A stretch of 64,000 nucleotides of DNA, taken from Halomonas sp. HL-93. GTDB taxonomy: Bacteria; Pseudomonadota; Gammaproteobacteria; Pseudomonadales; Halomonadaceae. The notes beneath the pieces were generated by a model. That model searched no databases and was not told the origin of the DNA. It saw only the letters and a program-made list of their open reading frames with translations. Shown in pieces: positions 35,092 through 43,921 of this stretch. Location of the stretch: NCBI RefSeq assembly GCF_900086985.1, contig NZ_LT593974.1, positions 558,001-622,000 of the forward strand. The letters run 5' to 3'. The first letter of the stretch is position 1; every line of letters begins with the position of its first letter. The translations under genes and the position numbers were made by a program.

Positions 35092-35121
35092 AAAATGCCC
35101 CGCCGTTTGCGGGGCATTTTT
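35092..35121 (+). terminator. Terminator of acidic-protein copy 3
   Basis: AAAATGCCCCGC / GCGGGGCATTTTT hairpin with a 5-nt loop and a T5 tail, the strongest of the three matching terminators. Confidence 0.88.
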
Positions 35122-35237
35122 GCGTGGGTAGATATCAAACTGTTACTAGTCTCTAGGTGTACAGCGTTGAAGCAGAAACATAAGGGTGGGTTCATATTCG
35201 AGGCCAAATAAGGTAATACCGTAAGGGTCAATGTGGG

Positions 35238-36374
35238 ATGATCACTGGAAATAAGGATATGCCGATGGCGATTGCCTGGAACGAGACGCCCCACCTGCCC
35301 AAAACGGAAGGCCGCATTGAGGCGATCGATTTAGCTCGCGGCATCGCAATCGGGTTAATGATCGTGAGCCATTCCGTCAGTGGGCTAGTGGGCATTCCTA
35401 ACGTGCCCGAGTGGGGTATGGTGCCCATTCACTTTCTCACCAAGTTTTCTTCGTCGCTGTTTATCCTGGTATTTGGTATCGCGCTGGCGGTGGCGTTTTT
35501 GCCCCACGTGCATCGCGATGGCTGGCCCAAACGCCGCCTTAAATTGTGGTTGCGCGCGGTAGAGGTCTGGTTTTGGTACAAGGCCCTGCTGATTTTTGAA
35601 ATGTTGCCGTTTAACACGCCGAGCGAAATCGTCGATGCGCTGCTCTACGGTCGCTTTGGCATCTGGGTGGAAATTCTCGGGTTTTACGCCATCGCGCTGT
35701 TGTGGGTGCCGTTAATACTGCCACTTTGGGCACGAGCGCCCCTTTGGAGCCGATTGGCCGTTATCGCCGGGCTGACCTCGCTCGCAGCGTGGTTGCAAGG
35801 GCTTTCATTTGGCGGTAACGATATTCTCAAGGCGCTGCTGGTAGACCACGAGGATCACTATGCCTGGGGCCAGCTCAGTCGTGCGCCACTTATTTTGCTG
35901 GGGCTTTTGTTGGGTGAAGCGTTACTGCGCTGCGTGGGCGACCCGGCGCTAAAACGCCGTCTGATCTTTTCGCTGCTTGGCGTAGGAGCGCTACTGGTCG
36001 CTGGGTTTTATGTGCTGGCGTTGGCCGGTGGCGATGTCCATGCCGCCATGCTGGCGGTGGCCAATAACCAGGGTAAACATCCGCCGGGGCTTGCGTTTAT
36101 GCTGTTTAGCCTGGGTGGCGCGCTGGTGCTATTAGCCCTTGCGATAGCCGGTGGCACCAAAGCAGCCAAAGCACTGATGCCCCTCACGCTGGTGGGCTCG
36201 GATGCGCTCAAAGCGTTTATCTTTCATATCGTGGTGATTTTTCTGATGCTGCGTTTTTTGTGGGAAGGCGAGGGTATGTATAGCTATCCACAGGCGCTTG
36301 GCGTTGGTGGCCTGTTAATCCTTGGGGCAGCCGCGTGGATTTGGCTGACTCGCTGGATGAATGCTCATCGCTAA
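35238..36374 (+). CDS. Acyltransferase-like multipass membrane protein
   Basis: 378 residues with about ten membrane segments. The N-terminal cytoplasmic-to-membrane signature RIEAIDLARGIAIGLMIVSHSV, with the His after the first Arg-rich segment, matches the acyltransferase-3/heparan-glucosaminide acetyltransferase-like superfamily that transfers acyl groups across the membrane. Start uncertain among ATGs at 35238, 35259 and 35265. The next gene begins at or just beyond its stop, so they are co-transcribed. Target molecule unknown; a cell-envelope sugar is likely. Confidence 0.75.
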   Translation: MITGNKDMPMAIAWNETPHLPKTEGRIEAIDLARGIAIGLMIVSHSVSGLVGIPNVPEWGMVPIHFLTKFSSSLFILVFGIALAVAFLPHVHRDGWPKRRLKLWLRAVEVWFWYKALLIFEMLPFNTPSEIVDALLYGRFGIWVEILGFYAIALLWVPLILPLWARAPLWSRLAVIAGLTSLAAWLQGLSFGGNDILKALLVDHEDHYAWGQLSRAPLILLGLLLGEALLRCVGDPALKRRLIFSLLGVGALLVAGFYVLALAGGDVHAAMLAVANNQGKHPPGLAFMLFSLGGALVLLALAIAGGTKAAKALMPLTLVGSDALKAFIFHIVVIFLMLRFLWEGEGMYSYPQALGVGGLLILGAAAWIWLTRWMNAHR

Positions 36375-36396
36375 TTCAATCTTAGGAGTTGGTACG

Positions 36397-37494
36397 TTGC
36401 GACACTGGTTTTATGGCAGCTTGGTCGTGGTAGCGCTGCTTTTTGTGCTGCCTGCCCACGCGGGTGGATATGACGCGCATTGGTACCATGAGGTGGACAA
36501 ACAAAGTGCTTGGCAAAGCAACCTGGATGCCCGAATGACCGCAATAGCAGAGCGCTTTGCGGGCAATATTGGCGTTTATGTGCAAAACCTTACCAGCGGC
36601 GAAGCCTACAGCTGGCGCGCCGATGATCCTTGGTATCTTGCTTCGCTCATCAAAGTGCCGGTCGCGGCGGAGGTGTTGGGCAAACGTGTGCCGACCAGCG
36701 AGCGGTTGACGCTGACCCAAAGCGATTATGTAGATGGTGCGGGGCCCACCAACTGGCACGACCCTGGCACGCCGATATCGGTGGGGTACTTGTTGGAGCA
36801 TATGATCACCGTGAGCGATAACACCGCTACGGACATGCTGATTGAGCGCGTCGGCCTGGATAACGTCAACCAACGCGCCCGCGCCATGGTGGCGGCCAAT
36901 GGCGGGGACCCTGATACGCTAGGGCCGATATCCAAATTGGTGGGTGTGCGCCAAGGCGTTTACGGCGAACTGCATTCAGAGGCGCGCTCATTGGACGGTA
37001 TGGATTTTATAGCGCTGCGTGAATCCCCGGTAAGTCAACGCACTCAGGCGCTAGCCAAGCGGCTAAATGTTTCCCCTGAGACGTTCAATCAGCCCGATTA
37101 CCATCGCGCCTTTGATGCCTACCAAGAGAGGGGCGAAAACGCAGGCACTTTGCGCGCGTTCGGCGATGTACTGGCGACGCTTTACCGAGGTGCCATGCCA
37201 GACCTTCAAGGTTCGCCAAGCGATGAGGTGCTCGCCTTAATGGCCAACACCCGCTCCGGCGAACAGCGGCTAAAGAAAGGCTTTGGCGAGTCAGTCAGCT
37301 ACGCACACAAAACCGGCACCCAGGACCGCCGCAGCTGTGATGCCGGGTTGGTAGAGCGCAAGGAACAGCCCAACGCCGCCTGGGCGGTAGTGGTCTGCAC
37401 TCAGGGCCCGGACGAGGTCAGCGACCATGAGCGCGCCCTGGTAGGCGTGGGGCTGGCGCTGCGCCGCAGCGGTGCGCTGGGGGCGCCCTGGTAG
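36397..37494 (+). CDS. Class A beta-lactamase-fold serine hydrolase, exported
   Basis: About 366 residues from a TTG at 36397 with AGGAG eight bases upstream; an ATG at 36361 overlaps the previous gene. Signal peptide WFYGSLVVVALLFVLPAHA. Active-site motifs in order: S-x-x-K in LASLIKVP, S-D-N in TVSDNTATD, K-T-G in AHKTGTQDRR. The EPELN-type loop with the deacylating Glu of true class A enzymes is not evident, and the chain is some 80 residues longer than usual, so a peptidase or transpeptidase-like role is more likely than drug hydrolysis. Followed by a terminator. Confidence 0.8.
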   Translation: MRHWFYGSLVVVALLFVLPAHAGGYDAHWYHEVDKQSAWQSNLDARMTAIAERFAGNIGVYVQNLTSGEAYSWRADDPWYLASLIKVPVAAEVLGKRVPTSERLTLTQSDYVDGAGPTNWHDPGTPISVGYLLEHMITVSDNTATDMLIERVGLDNVNQRARAMVAANGGDPDTLGPISKLVGVRQGVYGELHSEARSLDGMDFIALRESPVSQRTQALAKRLNVSPETFNQPDYHRAFDAYQERGENAGTLRAFGDVLATLYRGAMPDLQGSPSDEVLALMANTRSGEQRLKKGFGESVSYAHKTGTQDRRSCDAGLVERKEQPNAAWAVVVCTQGPDEVSDHERALVGVGLALRRSGALGAPW

Positions 37495-37547
37495 TCAGCC
37501 GTTTTTGTGTCCTCCGTGCTAAACTAGCCATCGCGCCACTCGCTATC

Positions 37548-37572
37548 AGCGGCCGCCCGATGGCCGCTTTTT
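37548..37572 (+). terminator. Rho-independent terminator before the ABC-2 exporter
   Basis: AGCGGCC / GGCCGCT stem, 7-nt loop, then T5. It ends only two bases before the AGGAG of the next gene, so it could also hide or attenuate that ribosome site. Confidence 0.7.
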
Positions 37573-37584
37573 CAGGAGCCTGCC

Positions 37585-38526
37585 TTGAACGACCCCATTA
37601 TCGAAATCCGTGGTCTGAATAAAACCTACCAAGGAGGATTTCAAGCGCTTAACCGTGTGGATTTGCAGATTCAACGCGGCGAAATTTTTGCCTTGCTAGG
37701 CCCCAATGGGGCGGGCAAGACCACGCTGATTAGCGTGGTATGTGGCTTGGTTACGCCCAGCGAAGGTCAGGTATTGGTCGATGGCTTCGACAATGTAACC
37801 GAGTACCGCCAAGCCCGCGAGCGCATTGGCCTGGTGCCCCAGGAGCTAACCAATGAAGCTTTTGAGACGGTATGGAACACGGTTAGCTTTAGCCGTGGCT
37901 TGTTTGGCAAGCCGCCTAACCCTGATCATATCGAAAGCGTGTTGAAATCGCTGGCGCTGTGGGAAAAACGCGATAACCGCTTGATAACGCTATCGGGCGG
38001 CATGAAACGCCGCGTGTTGATCGCCAAGGCGCTCTCCCACGAGCCGCGCATCTTGTTCTTGGATGAGCCCACCGCTGGCGTTGACGTCGAGCTACGTCGA
38101 GAAATGTGGCAGGTGGTGCGCGAACTGCGCGATAACGGCGTAACCATCATTTTGACCACACACTATATCGAAGAAGCCGAGGAAATGGCCGACCGCATCG
38201 GGGTAATTAACCGGGGTGAAATCGTGTTGGTCGAAAATAAGCACGCGCTGATGAGCAAGCTGGGCAGCAAGCAACTGACGCTTTACCTCAACGAGCCGTT
38301 AGCGATGCTGCCACCTGCGCTCGACCGGCCTGAACTCAGCTTAATGGCTGAAGGTTATGAACTGGTCTACACCTACGATGGCCACCAGGAAGAGGATGGC
38401 CATGGTATTCCGGCCCTACTCACAGCGCTTGAACGTGAGGGCATCACCTTCAAGGACCTACACACTCGGCAAAGTTCGCTCGAGGATATTTTTGTTGACT
38501 TGGTGAATCCTAAGGAACACGCATGA
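37585..38526 (+). CDS. ABC-2 type exporter ATP-binding protein (YadG-like)
   Basis: 313 residues, TTG start with CAGGAG upstream. One ATPase domain: Walker [11 protein letters not shown]-loop LVPQEL, signature LSGGMKRRV, Walker [13 protein letters not shown], switch His in [10 protein letters not shown]-terminal ~80 residues resemble the accessory region of YadG/NodI-type exporters. Partner of the permease gene, with which it shares an ATGA overlap. Substrate unknown. Confidence 0.9.
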   Translation: MNDPIIEIRGLNKTYQGGFQALNRVDLQIQRGEIFALLGPNGAGKTTLISVVCGLVTPSEGQVLVDGFDNVTEYRQARERIGLVPQELTNEAFETVWNTVSFSRGLFGKPPNPDHIESVLKSLALWEKRDNRLITLSGGMKRRVLIAKALSHEPRILFLDEPTAGVDVELRREMWQVVRELRDNGVTIILTTHYIEEAEEMADRIGVINRGEIVLVENKHALMSKLGSKQLTLYLNEPLAMLPPALDRPELSLMAEGYELVYTYDGHQEEDGHGIPALLTALEREGITFKDLHTRQSSLEDIFVDLVNPKEHA

Positions 38527-39284
38527 ACCTCTATCCCGTTCGCGCTATTTACATGGCCGAAATGGCGCGCACCCGGCGCACGTTGCTGCAAAGCATTGTG
38601 TCGCCGGTAATTTCCACTTCGCTCTACTTTGTGGTGTTTGGTGCGGCGATTGGTTCGCGGATTAGCGAAGTGGACGGCGTTAGCTATGGTGCGTTTATCG
38701 TGCCGGGGTTGATCATGTTAATGCTGCTGACCCAGAGCGTCTCGAATGCCTCGTTTGGGATTTTCTTTCCCAAGTTCTCTGGCAGCATTTATGAACTGCT
38801 CTCCGCGCCTATCTCGCACCTGGAAATTGTCGTCGGCTATGTGGGGGCGGCGGCGTCCAAGTCGATTTTGCTAGGGCTGATTATCCTCGCTACCTCCGGG
38901 TTTTTTGTGCCGCTGGAAGTCGCCCATCCGATATGGATGCTAACCTTTCTGGTGCTCACCGCGATCACTTTCAGTCTGCTAGGTTTTATTATCGGTATCT
39001 GGGCGGAAGGGTTTGATCGCTTGCAGTTAGTGCCGTTACTGGTGATTACCCCGCTGACGTTTTTAGGCGGTAGTTTCTACTCCATCGATATGCTGCCACC
39101 GTTTTGGCAGGGCGTCACGCTGCTTAATCCGGTGGTGTATCTGGTCAGCGGTTTTCGTTGGAGCTTTTACGGCATCAGCGATGTCAGCCTTGCGGCCAGC
39201 GTTATTATGATATGTCTGTTCCTGGCGGCTTGCCTGGCGACTATTGGCTGGATTTTTCGCACCGGCTACCGTCTCAAACCCTGA
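38523..39284 (+). CDS. ABC-2 type exporter permease (YadH-like)
   Basis: 253 residues, six membrane segments. The N-terminal [22 protein letters not shown] and the C-terminal block [30 protein letters not shown] are the ABC-2 permease signature also found in YadH and NodJ. Translationally coupled to the ATPase by a 4-bp overlap. Confidence 0.9.
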   Translation: MNLYPVRAIYMAEMARTRRTLLQSIVSPVISTSLYFVVFGAAIGSRISEVDGVSYGAFIVPGLIMLMLLTQSVSNASFGIFFPKFSGSIYELLSAPISHLEIVVGYVGAAASKSILLGLIILATSGFFVPLEVAHPIWMLTFLVLTAITFSLLGFIIGIWAEGFDRLQLVPLLVITPLTFLGGSFYSIDMLPPFWQGVTLLNPVVYLVSGFRWSFYGISDVSLAASVIMICLFLAACLATIGWIFRTGYRLKP

Positions 39285-39337
39285 TCGTGAATTAACCCGC
39301 GTCTTAAAACGTCAACTCAGGAAGCTAGTAAACCTTT

Positions 39338-40342
39338 ATGCCGCTACTGCACAGTATCGTCCACCGCCTGGACCCGACGCTTGATGGCGAGCGCCTAACG
39401 CTGACCGCGGCTCCTGCCGAGGCCGATAACGTCGAGCCCGTGATGGAAAGCCTGGTCAGCGCGCTCAACGACACCTACAACACCAAGCCCAAAGGTTGGG
39501 GATGCTTCGCCGAAGAGGGCGAGCAAGCCGGGCCGCTGTCGGTATGGTTGCGCGACTATTTAGCTGGCGAGAAGCGCTTTGACGAGTTGGCCACCGCGCT
39601 TGCCGAAAGGCTTGCAAGCCAGCTTCAAGAGCAGCTGTCAGTGAGTGGTTACTTGGTGATCAGTCATCAGCGCCAGGGCGATACCGAAACCCTGTTTATG
39701 GGGCTTGTTCACCAGCGCGAGGGCATTGGCATTAACGATGCGCACCAGGCAGTACCCGCCGCCCAGCTCAATACCCGCCAACTGACGCTGGCGGCGCGGA
39801 TTAACCTCAGCCAATGGCAAAGCGATTCGCCGGATGCTCAGTACGTGTCGTTTTTGAAAGACCGCGGCGGTAAGAAGCTAGGCGAGGGGATGATGGCGCT
39901 GCTGGGTATGGAAGAAGGCATTGACGCGCCCACCGAAACCCGCACGCTGCTTAAAGCCTTCAGTGACTACGTCGAAAAAGAAGACTTCGACGACGAGGCC
40001 AGCCGTGAAAAAACCGACACCCTGGTAGGTTACGCCAACGACCAGCTAAGCCGAGGGGAACCCATGACGCTCGACGAACTCTCAGCGCTGGTCGATGAAA
40101 AGCAGCCCAAGGCCTTTTACGAGCACATTCGTAATGCTGATTACGGCCTGTCGCCGGAGATTCCACCGGATAAGCGCACCTTGAATCAATTTAGGCGCTT
40201 CACCGGGCGTGCGGGCGGCGTGTCGATCAGTTTTGATTCACACCTGCTTGGCTCAAGCATTGAATATGATGCTGCCCAGGATCGACTGATTATCAAGCAG
40301 GTACCCAAACAGCTCAAAGAGCAGCTTACCAAGCAGGAATAA
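39338..40342 (+). CDS. yejK: Nucleoid-associated protein YejK
   Basis: 334 residues, the normal size of the 37-kDa nucleoid-associated family. Seen: N-terminal LLHSIVHRLDP, VSGYLVISHQRQGDTETLFMGLV, VSFLKDRGGKKLGEGMMALLG and the C-terminal RAGGVSISFDSHLLGSSIEYDAAQDRLII. Cytoplasmic, associates with spermidine nucleoids in E. coli; precise role unknown. The following TerB gene is 36 bp away. Confidence 0.92.
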   Translation: MPLLHSIVHRLDPTLDGERLTLTAAPAEADNVEPVMESLVSALNDTYNTKPKGWGCFAEEGEQAGPLSVWLRDYLAGEKRFDELATALAERLASQLQEQLSVSGYLVISHQRQGDTETLFMGLVHQREGIGINDAHQAVPAAQLNTRQLTLAARINLSQWQSDSPDAQYVSFLKDRGGKKLGEGMMALLGMEEGIDAPTETRTLLKAFSDYVEKEDFDDEASREKTDTLVGYANDQLSRGEPMTLDELSALVDEKQPKAFYEHIRNADYGLSPEIPPDKRTLNQFRRFTGRAGGVSISFDSHLLGSSIEYDAAQDRLIIKQVPKQLKEQLTKQE

Positions 40343-40378
40343 GGCCGCAACAACGGCTTGCCGCCCGAGGAGACCCCC

Positions 40379-40843
40379 ATGCTGGATACTATCCAACAGT
40401 TTTTTCAGCGCACGCTTTCGCAACCTGAGCAGCGCGACAATCAAACTCTCACGCTGGAGTTGGCTTCGGCGGCGTTGCTGTTTGAAATCGCCCGCGCTGA
40501 CCACGATACCAGCACCGCCGAGCTTGACGTCCTGCGGAGTATGCTGCTTGAGCGCTACCAACTGAGCGAAACCGATGTTGACGAGCTGATGGCGTTGGCG
40601 CGGGACGAAGTGGAAGACGCGGTCGATCACTACCAGTTCGTCAGCCTGATTAAAGAGCACTACGGCTACGATCAGCGCTGCGAACTGGTAGCGCTGATGT
40701 GGCAACTGGCATGGGCCGACGGCAGCGTGGATGCGTTGGAAGAACACCGTATTCGTCGCTTGGCTGATTTACTGCACGTCAGCCACAGCGATTTTATTCG
40801 CACCAAATTATTAACCGAGGAGCGTGTAAACCAAGATGGATGA
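40379..40843 (+). CDS. TerB-family protein
   Basis: 154 residues. The helical TerB/DjlA-like domain occupies most of the chain: LELASAALLFEIARADHDTSTAEL and LVALMWQLAWADGSVDALEEHRIRRLADLL form its two repeated acidic helices with Asp/Glu pairs. ATG at 40379 with GAGGAG upstream. Overlaps the next gene by 8 bp. Despite the family name it is not evidence of tellurite resistance by itself. Confidence 0.85.
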   Translation: MLDTIQQFFQRTLSQPEQRDNQTLTLELASAALLFEIARADHDTSTAELDVLRSMLLERYQLSETDVDELMALARDEVEDAVDHYQFVSLIKEHYGYDQRCELVALMWQLAWADGSVDALEEHRIRRLADLLHVSHSDFIRTKLLTEERVNQDG

Positions 40844-41429
40844 TCGCAACGAAGGCTCAACATTAATGGATCTGATTGCGTCAATGGAGCGTATGGAGCA
40901 GGAAGCTCAGCGAGTCAGCGTTGACGATGTGGTTCAGGCAATAGGGCGGCGTTCGTTTGGGCCGCTATTGCTGGTCGCTGGATTAATTACGCTTACCCCG
41001 ATCATCGGCGATATACCCGGTATGCCAACGCTTATGGCTGCGCTGGTGCTGCTAGTATCGGTGCAGCTATTAGCCGGACGGGAGTCTTTCTGGTTGCCCG
41101 GTTGGATGCTCAAACGCTCTCTCTCACGCCAGAAGTTCGATAAAGGCATCAAGCTGATGACAAAGCCCGCACGTTGGATTGACGGGCTATTGAGGGTACG
41201 CCTGCCGTGGCTAACCGGCTATATTGGCATCCGGGTGACGGCGGTTGTGTGCTTGTTGATTGCTCTGGCCATGCCGCCGATGGAGTTTATTCCCTTCTCA
41301 GCCAATGGCGCGGGCTTGGCGCTGGCGCTGTTAGGCCTGGGGTTGGTAGCGCGGGACGGCTTAGTACTGCTATTAGGATTTGCCCTCATAGGCGCAACCG
41401 CCGCGCTCGTTTTGGTTAACGTACTTTAA
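40836..41429 (+). CDS. ExoD-family membrane protein
   Basis: 197 residues. ExoD landmarks: QAIGRRSFGPLLLVAGLITLTPIIGDIPGMPTLMAAL (shown only in part here), the FWLPGWMLKRSLSR loop and a Pro-rich FxPFSANG segment, with four or five membrane segments. ExoD is linked to exopolysaccharide synthesis and stress in rhizobia; mechanism unknown. ATG at 40836 or 40866 could be the start. Confidence 0.87.
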   Translation: MDDRNEGSTLMDLIASMERMEQEAQRVSVDDVVQAIGRRSFGPLLLVAGLITLTPIIGDIPGMPTLMAALVLLVSVQLLAGRESFWLPGWMLKRSLSRQKFDKGIKLMTKPARWIDGLLRVRLPWLTGYIGIRVTAVVCLLIALAMPPMEFIPFSANGAGLALALLGLGLVARDGLVLLLGFALIGATAALVLVNVL

Positions 41430-41456
41430 TCCGGCATTATTCATAGGAGCCTCATT

Positions 41457-42014
41457 ATGACCGATACGCCGCCGACACCCCCAAAGCTGCCGGAAGAACA
41501 GAGCTCTTGGGAGCGCCGAGTGGAAACCGCCCTATGGAACTCGCGGTTTTTGGTCATGCTGGCTGTGGTGCCGAGCCTGTTGGGCGCGGTGATGCTGTTT
41601 GTGGTGGGCACCGCTGATATCTTTAAGGTCGTGATACGCACGCTGCATTACTATTTTGTCGACAGTAGCGTGGATATCCACGAAAGCCTGGTGCCCGATA
41701 TCATCATTGCTGTGGATATCTATTTGATTGCCATCGTACTGATGATATTTGGGCTAGGCATCTACCGACTGTTTGTGTCGCGCATTGACCAGGCGGAAGC
41801 CCGAAATCCCAATCACCCCTTTAACGTTGCCTCGCTTGACCAGCTAAAGGATAAAATCGCCCGGGTGGTTATTCTGGCGGTGATTATCGAATTCTTCCGC
41901 GCGGTGGTGGATATCCGTTTTGCTACCCCGTTAGAGGCAATTTACCTGGCGCTTTCAATACTGGCGTTGGCCGCCGCGCTCTATCTGATGAGTCTGGGGC
42001 ACAAAAAAGAATAG
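41457..42014 (+). CDS. UPF0114 (YqhA) family inner-membrane protein
   Basis: 185 residues with four membrane segments. The first two flank the ETALWNSRFLVMLAVVPSLLGA region; the family block SLDQLKDKIARVVILAVIIEFF sits before segment three. A ~20-residue Pro-rich N-terminal tail. Function unknown in the family. AGGAGCC precedes the ATG. Confidence 0.87.
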   Translation: MTDTPPTPPKLPEEQSSWERRVETALWNSRFLVMLAVVPSLLGAVMLFVVGTADIFKVVIRTLHYYFVDSSVDIHESLVPDIIIAVDIYLIAIVLMIFGLGIYRLFVSRIDQAEARNPNHPFNVASLDQLKDKIARVVILAVIIEFFRAVVDIRFATPLEAIYLALSILALAAALYLMSLGHKKE

Positions 42015-42017
42015 CGG

Positions 42018-43052
42018 CTAGCCATCAGTCAACAGGTCCTCTACTAGGTCATGCAAACGTTCCTGAAACTGCCCGCCGGGCGAGGGCGGGCTTGGGTCCG
42101 CCGTAATCACGATGGTTAACTCCCGCTCTGGGATTACGTACAACGCCTGGCCGCCGAACCCGCGCCCGTAGTAGGCCTCTTCGCCGCCCAACTGGGTAAT
42201 AAACCAGCCGTAGCCATAGCCGTCGCCGGTCCAGCGCGAGGTGCCCCGTGGCGTCCACGATTGCGCTACCCAGCCTTCCGGCAGCACGCGCTGGCCGTCT
42301 CCGTTGTTATCAAAAACCATGCCATCGTTGCGATACAGCTCGCCGATTTCCACCAGCGCCCGCGGCGAAAGCTGCATGTCGTTGCCACCGAAATAAACTC
42401 CCTGCGGGTCGCGCAACCAACCAGGAATGGCAATGTTAAGTGGCTCGGCCAACAGGCGCTGGGCCAGGGCGTGGGTAGACTCGCCGCTGGTATACGTCAG
42501 CGCGGCGGAAAGCAGATGGCTAGAGCCAGTGGAATACAACATGCGCCCGCCGGGGCGGTCGACAAACGGCCGCGTCAGGGCATCCTCCACCCAATTGGGG
42601 CTGGCCACCCAGGAAGCGTAATTCTCACCAGAGGTGCGCTCAAGCCCCGCCTGCAGCGACAGCAGATGGCTCACAGTAATATCGGCGACTTCCGGGTCCG
42701 CCGACTCGGGCACGCGATCGCCAAGCAACGACACCAGCGACTGATCGGTCGACTCGATAATATTCGCCTCAATCGCAGCACCGACCAACGCCGCCAACAC
42801 GGTTTTGGATAACGATTTGATGTTTGCCAGGGCATCAACGCCTGGCCCGCCCTGGTGGTGCTCGTGAATCACCTCACCCTGATGAGCGACCACAATGTTG
42901 TGCAAACGCGAATAGCCGCGGGCATCCTCGCTCAGGGTTTGTAGCGCGGCGGCGCTGGGGGCAGTGGATGAGGCTTCTTGGGCAAGTACGGGGGAGAAAA
43001 ATGGCGTAGCAGCTAAAAAACTGATGCAGGCAGCGGATAACAGCGAGCGCAT
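42018..43052 (-). CDS. Exported class C beta-lactamase-like serine hydrolase
   Basis: 344 residues, signal peptide 1-24 ending at VLAQ. Active-site S-x-x-K in NIKSLSKTVLAAL, the Tyr motif in MLYSTGSSHLL (YST in place of Y-x-N), and a C-terminal GRGFGGQALYVIPERE containing the G-G pair that stands for the K-T-G element. This is the esterase/DD-peptidase-like PF00144 group; beta-lactamase activity is unlikely to be its main role. Convergent with the UPF0114 gene, stops 3 bp apart. Confidence 0.85.
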   Translation of the reverse strand: MRSLLSAACISFLAATPFFSPVLAQEASSTAPSAAALQTLSEDARGYSRLHNIVVAHQGEVIHEHHQGGPGVDALANIKSLSKTVLAALVGAAIEANIIESTDQSLVSLLGDRVPESADPEVADITVSHLLSLQAGLERTSGENYASWVASPNWVEDALTRPFVDRPGGRMLYSTGSSHLLSAALTYTSGESTHALAQRLLAEPLNIAIPGWLRDPQGVYFGGNDMQLSPRALVEIGELYRNDGMVFDNNGDGQRVLPEGWVAQSWTPRGTSRWTGDGYGYGWFITQLGGEEAYYGRGFGGQALYVIPERELTIVITADPSPPSPGGQFQERLHDLVEDLLTDG

Positions 43053-43242
43053 GACAAACCCTCAGCGAATGGGAATCCCTTTGAGCCTACCATCATCCCA
43101 GGGTTCCAGCCCCGTCATGGTAAATCGTGTAAATCAAGTAACGTCTTGAATACGCAAAGTTTGAAAAGGCCTGCTAGGCTTTAGGGGGTAAGCGATAATC
43201 GCAATACGTATTCCAACCGCGCAACACGCAAGGAGCGACGCA

Positions 43243-43317
43243 ATGAATAGTATTATTTACATCGTAGGACTGGTAGTGGTCGTGCTGTTTATTCTTTCAA
43301 TTCTCGGCCTACGCTAA
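43243..43317 (+). CDS. 24-residue single-span membrane peptide
   Basis: ATG followed by 24 codons and TAA, with AAGGAGCG at ideal spacing. The product is MNSIIYIVGL, eleven strongly hydrophobic residues, then SILGLR: one membrane helix with a positively charged end. The ribosome site and composition argue it is real. Similar tiny membrane proteins are common in gammaproteobacteria; function unknown. Confidence 0.65.
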   Translation: MNSIIYIVGLVVVVLFILSILGLR

Positions 43318-43402
43318 AAAACACTGACTAACTTCGCGCTCATCCCGTTAATCAGGATTTTTCAAACCGTATGGGTCATCGCAAGCAGTTTTGGTACAAC
43401 GA

Positions 43403-43708
43403 CTAGGCGCAGTCCGCTGCGCCTTCCCCAAACATATCAAACATCAGCTCGCGCCCCATGGGCGTTAATACGAAGCGGCCTTGCTCATTGCGAGTGGCCG
43501 CTTGGCTGGTTTCCAATACCTGCTGGCAGGTGGCCCATCCGGGAGCGTTTTGGCTTAGCGACTGCAGTTCCTTCCGATTGAGGCCGCGCTGGGCCAGCGT
43601 AATTGTCTCCAACACATGGCCATTGTCATAAAGTAATTCGGCCACCACGGCCAAACACTGGCGTAAGCTGCGCTGAACGTGACTGGCGGTGGATATGTCG
43701 CTGGGCAT
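43403..43708 (-). CDS. Hypothetical protein, 101 residues
   Basis: Not recognised. Soluble, predicted mostly helical (RSLRQCLAVVAELLYDNGHVLETITLAQRGLNRKEL), with a winged-helix-like C-terminal half (GRFVLTPMGRELMFDMFG). AGGAGAAGG upstream of the ATG supports translation. Lies alone between the 24-residue peptide and ugd, facing the peptide gene. Confidence 0.65.
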   Translation of the reverse strand: MPSDISTASHVQRSLRQCLAVVAELLYDNGHVLETITLAQRGLNRKELQSLSQNAPGWATCQQVLETSQAATRNEQGRFVLTPMGRELMFDMFGEGAADCA

Positions 43709-43921
43709 TCCCTTCTCCTAATACGTTAGCTCGGCAGGGCACTGGCATCTAAAGCCTGATTGCCAATGACGATGTGTTGCAGTGCATTATAAACCAAAGT
43801 CGATATTAGACCAACGTCTAGCCTACGTTTTTCACTGGCCGCCCCGTCATCAAAACGTGGATGACGTGATAAGCTCGTCTTTATCTTCGTCACCCCGTAT
43901 AGATGAGTGAGTTAACACGGC

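Noticed and set aside
33156..35121. CRISPR-like array because of repeated segments
   Set aside because: Repeats are duplicated genes, leaders and terminators of unequal size; there are no short regular direct repeats with unique spacers and no cas genes.
36397..37494. Antibiotic-resistance beta-lactamase
   Set aside because: Active-site triad is present, but the length and missing EPELN-type loop argue against drug hydrolysis; no mobile resistance context.
40379..40843. TerB as evidence of a tellurite-resistance or phage-defence ter operon
   Set aside because: No other ter genes are near; it sits among yejK and exoD, and lone TerB-domain proteins are common.
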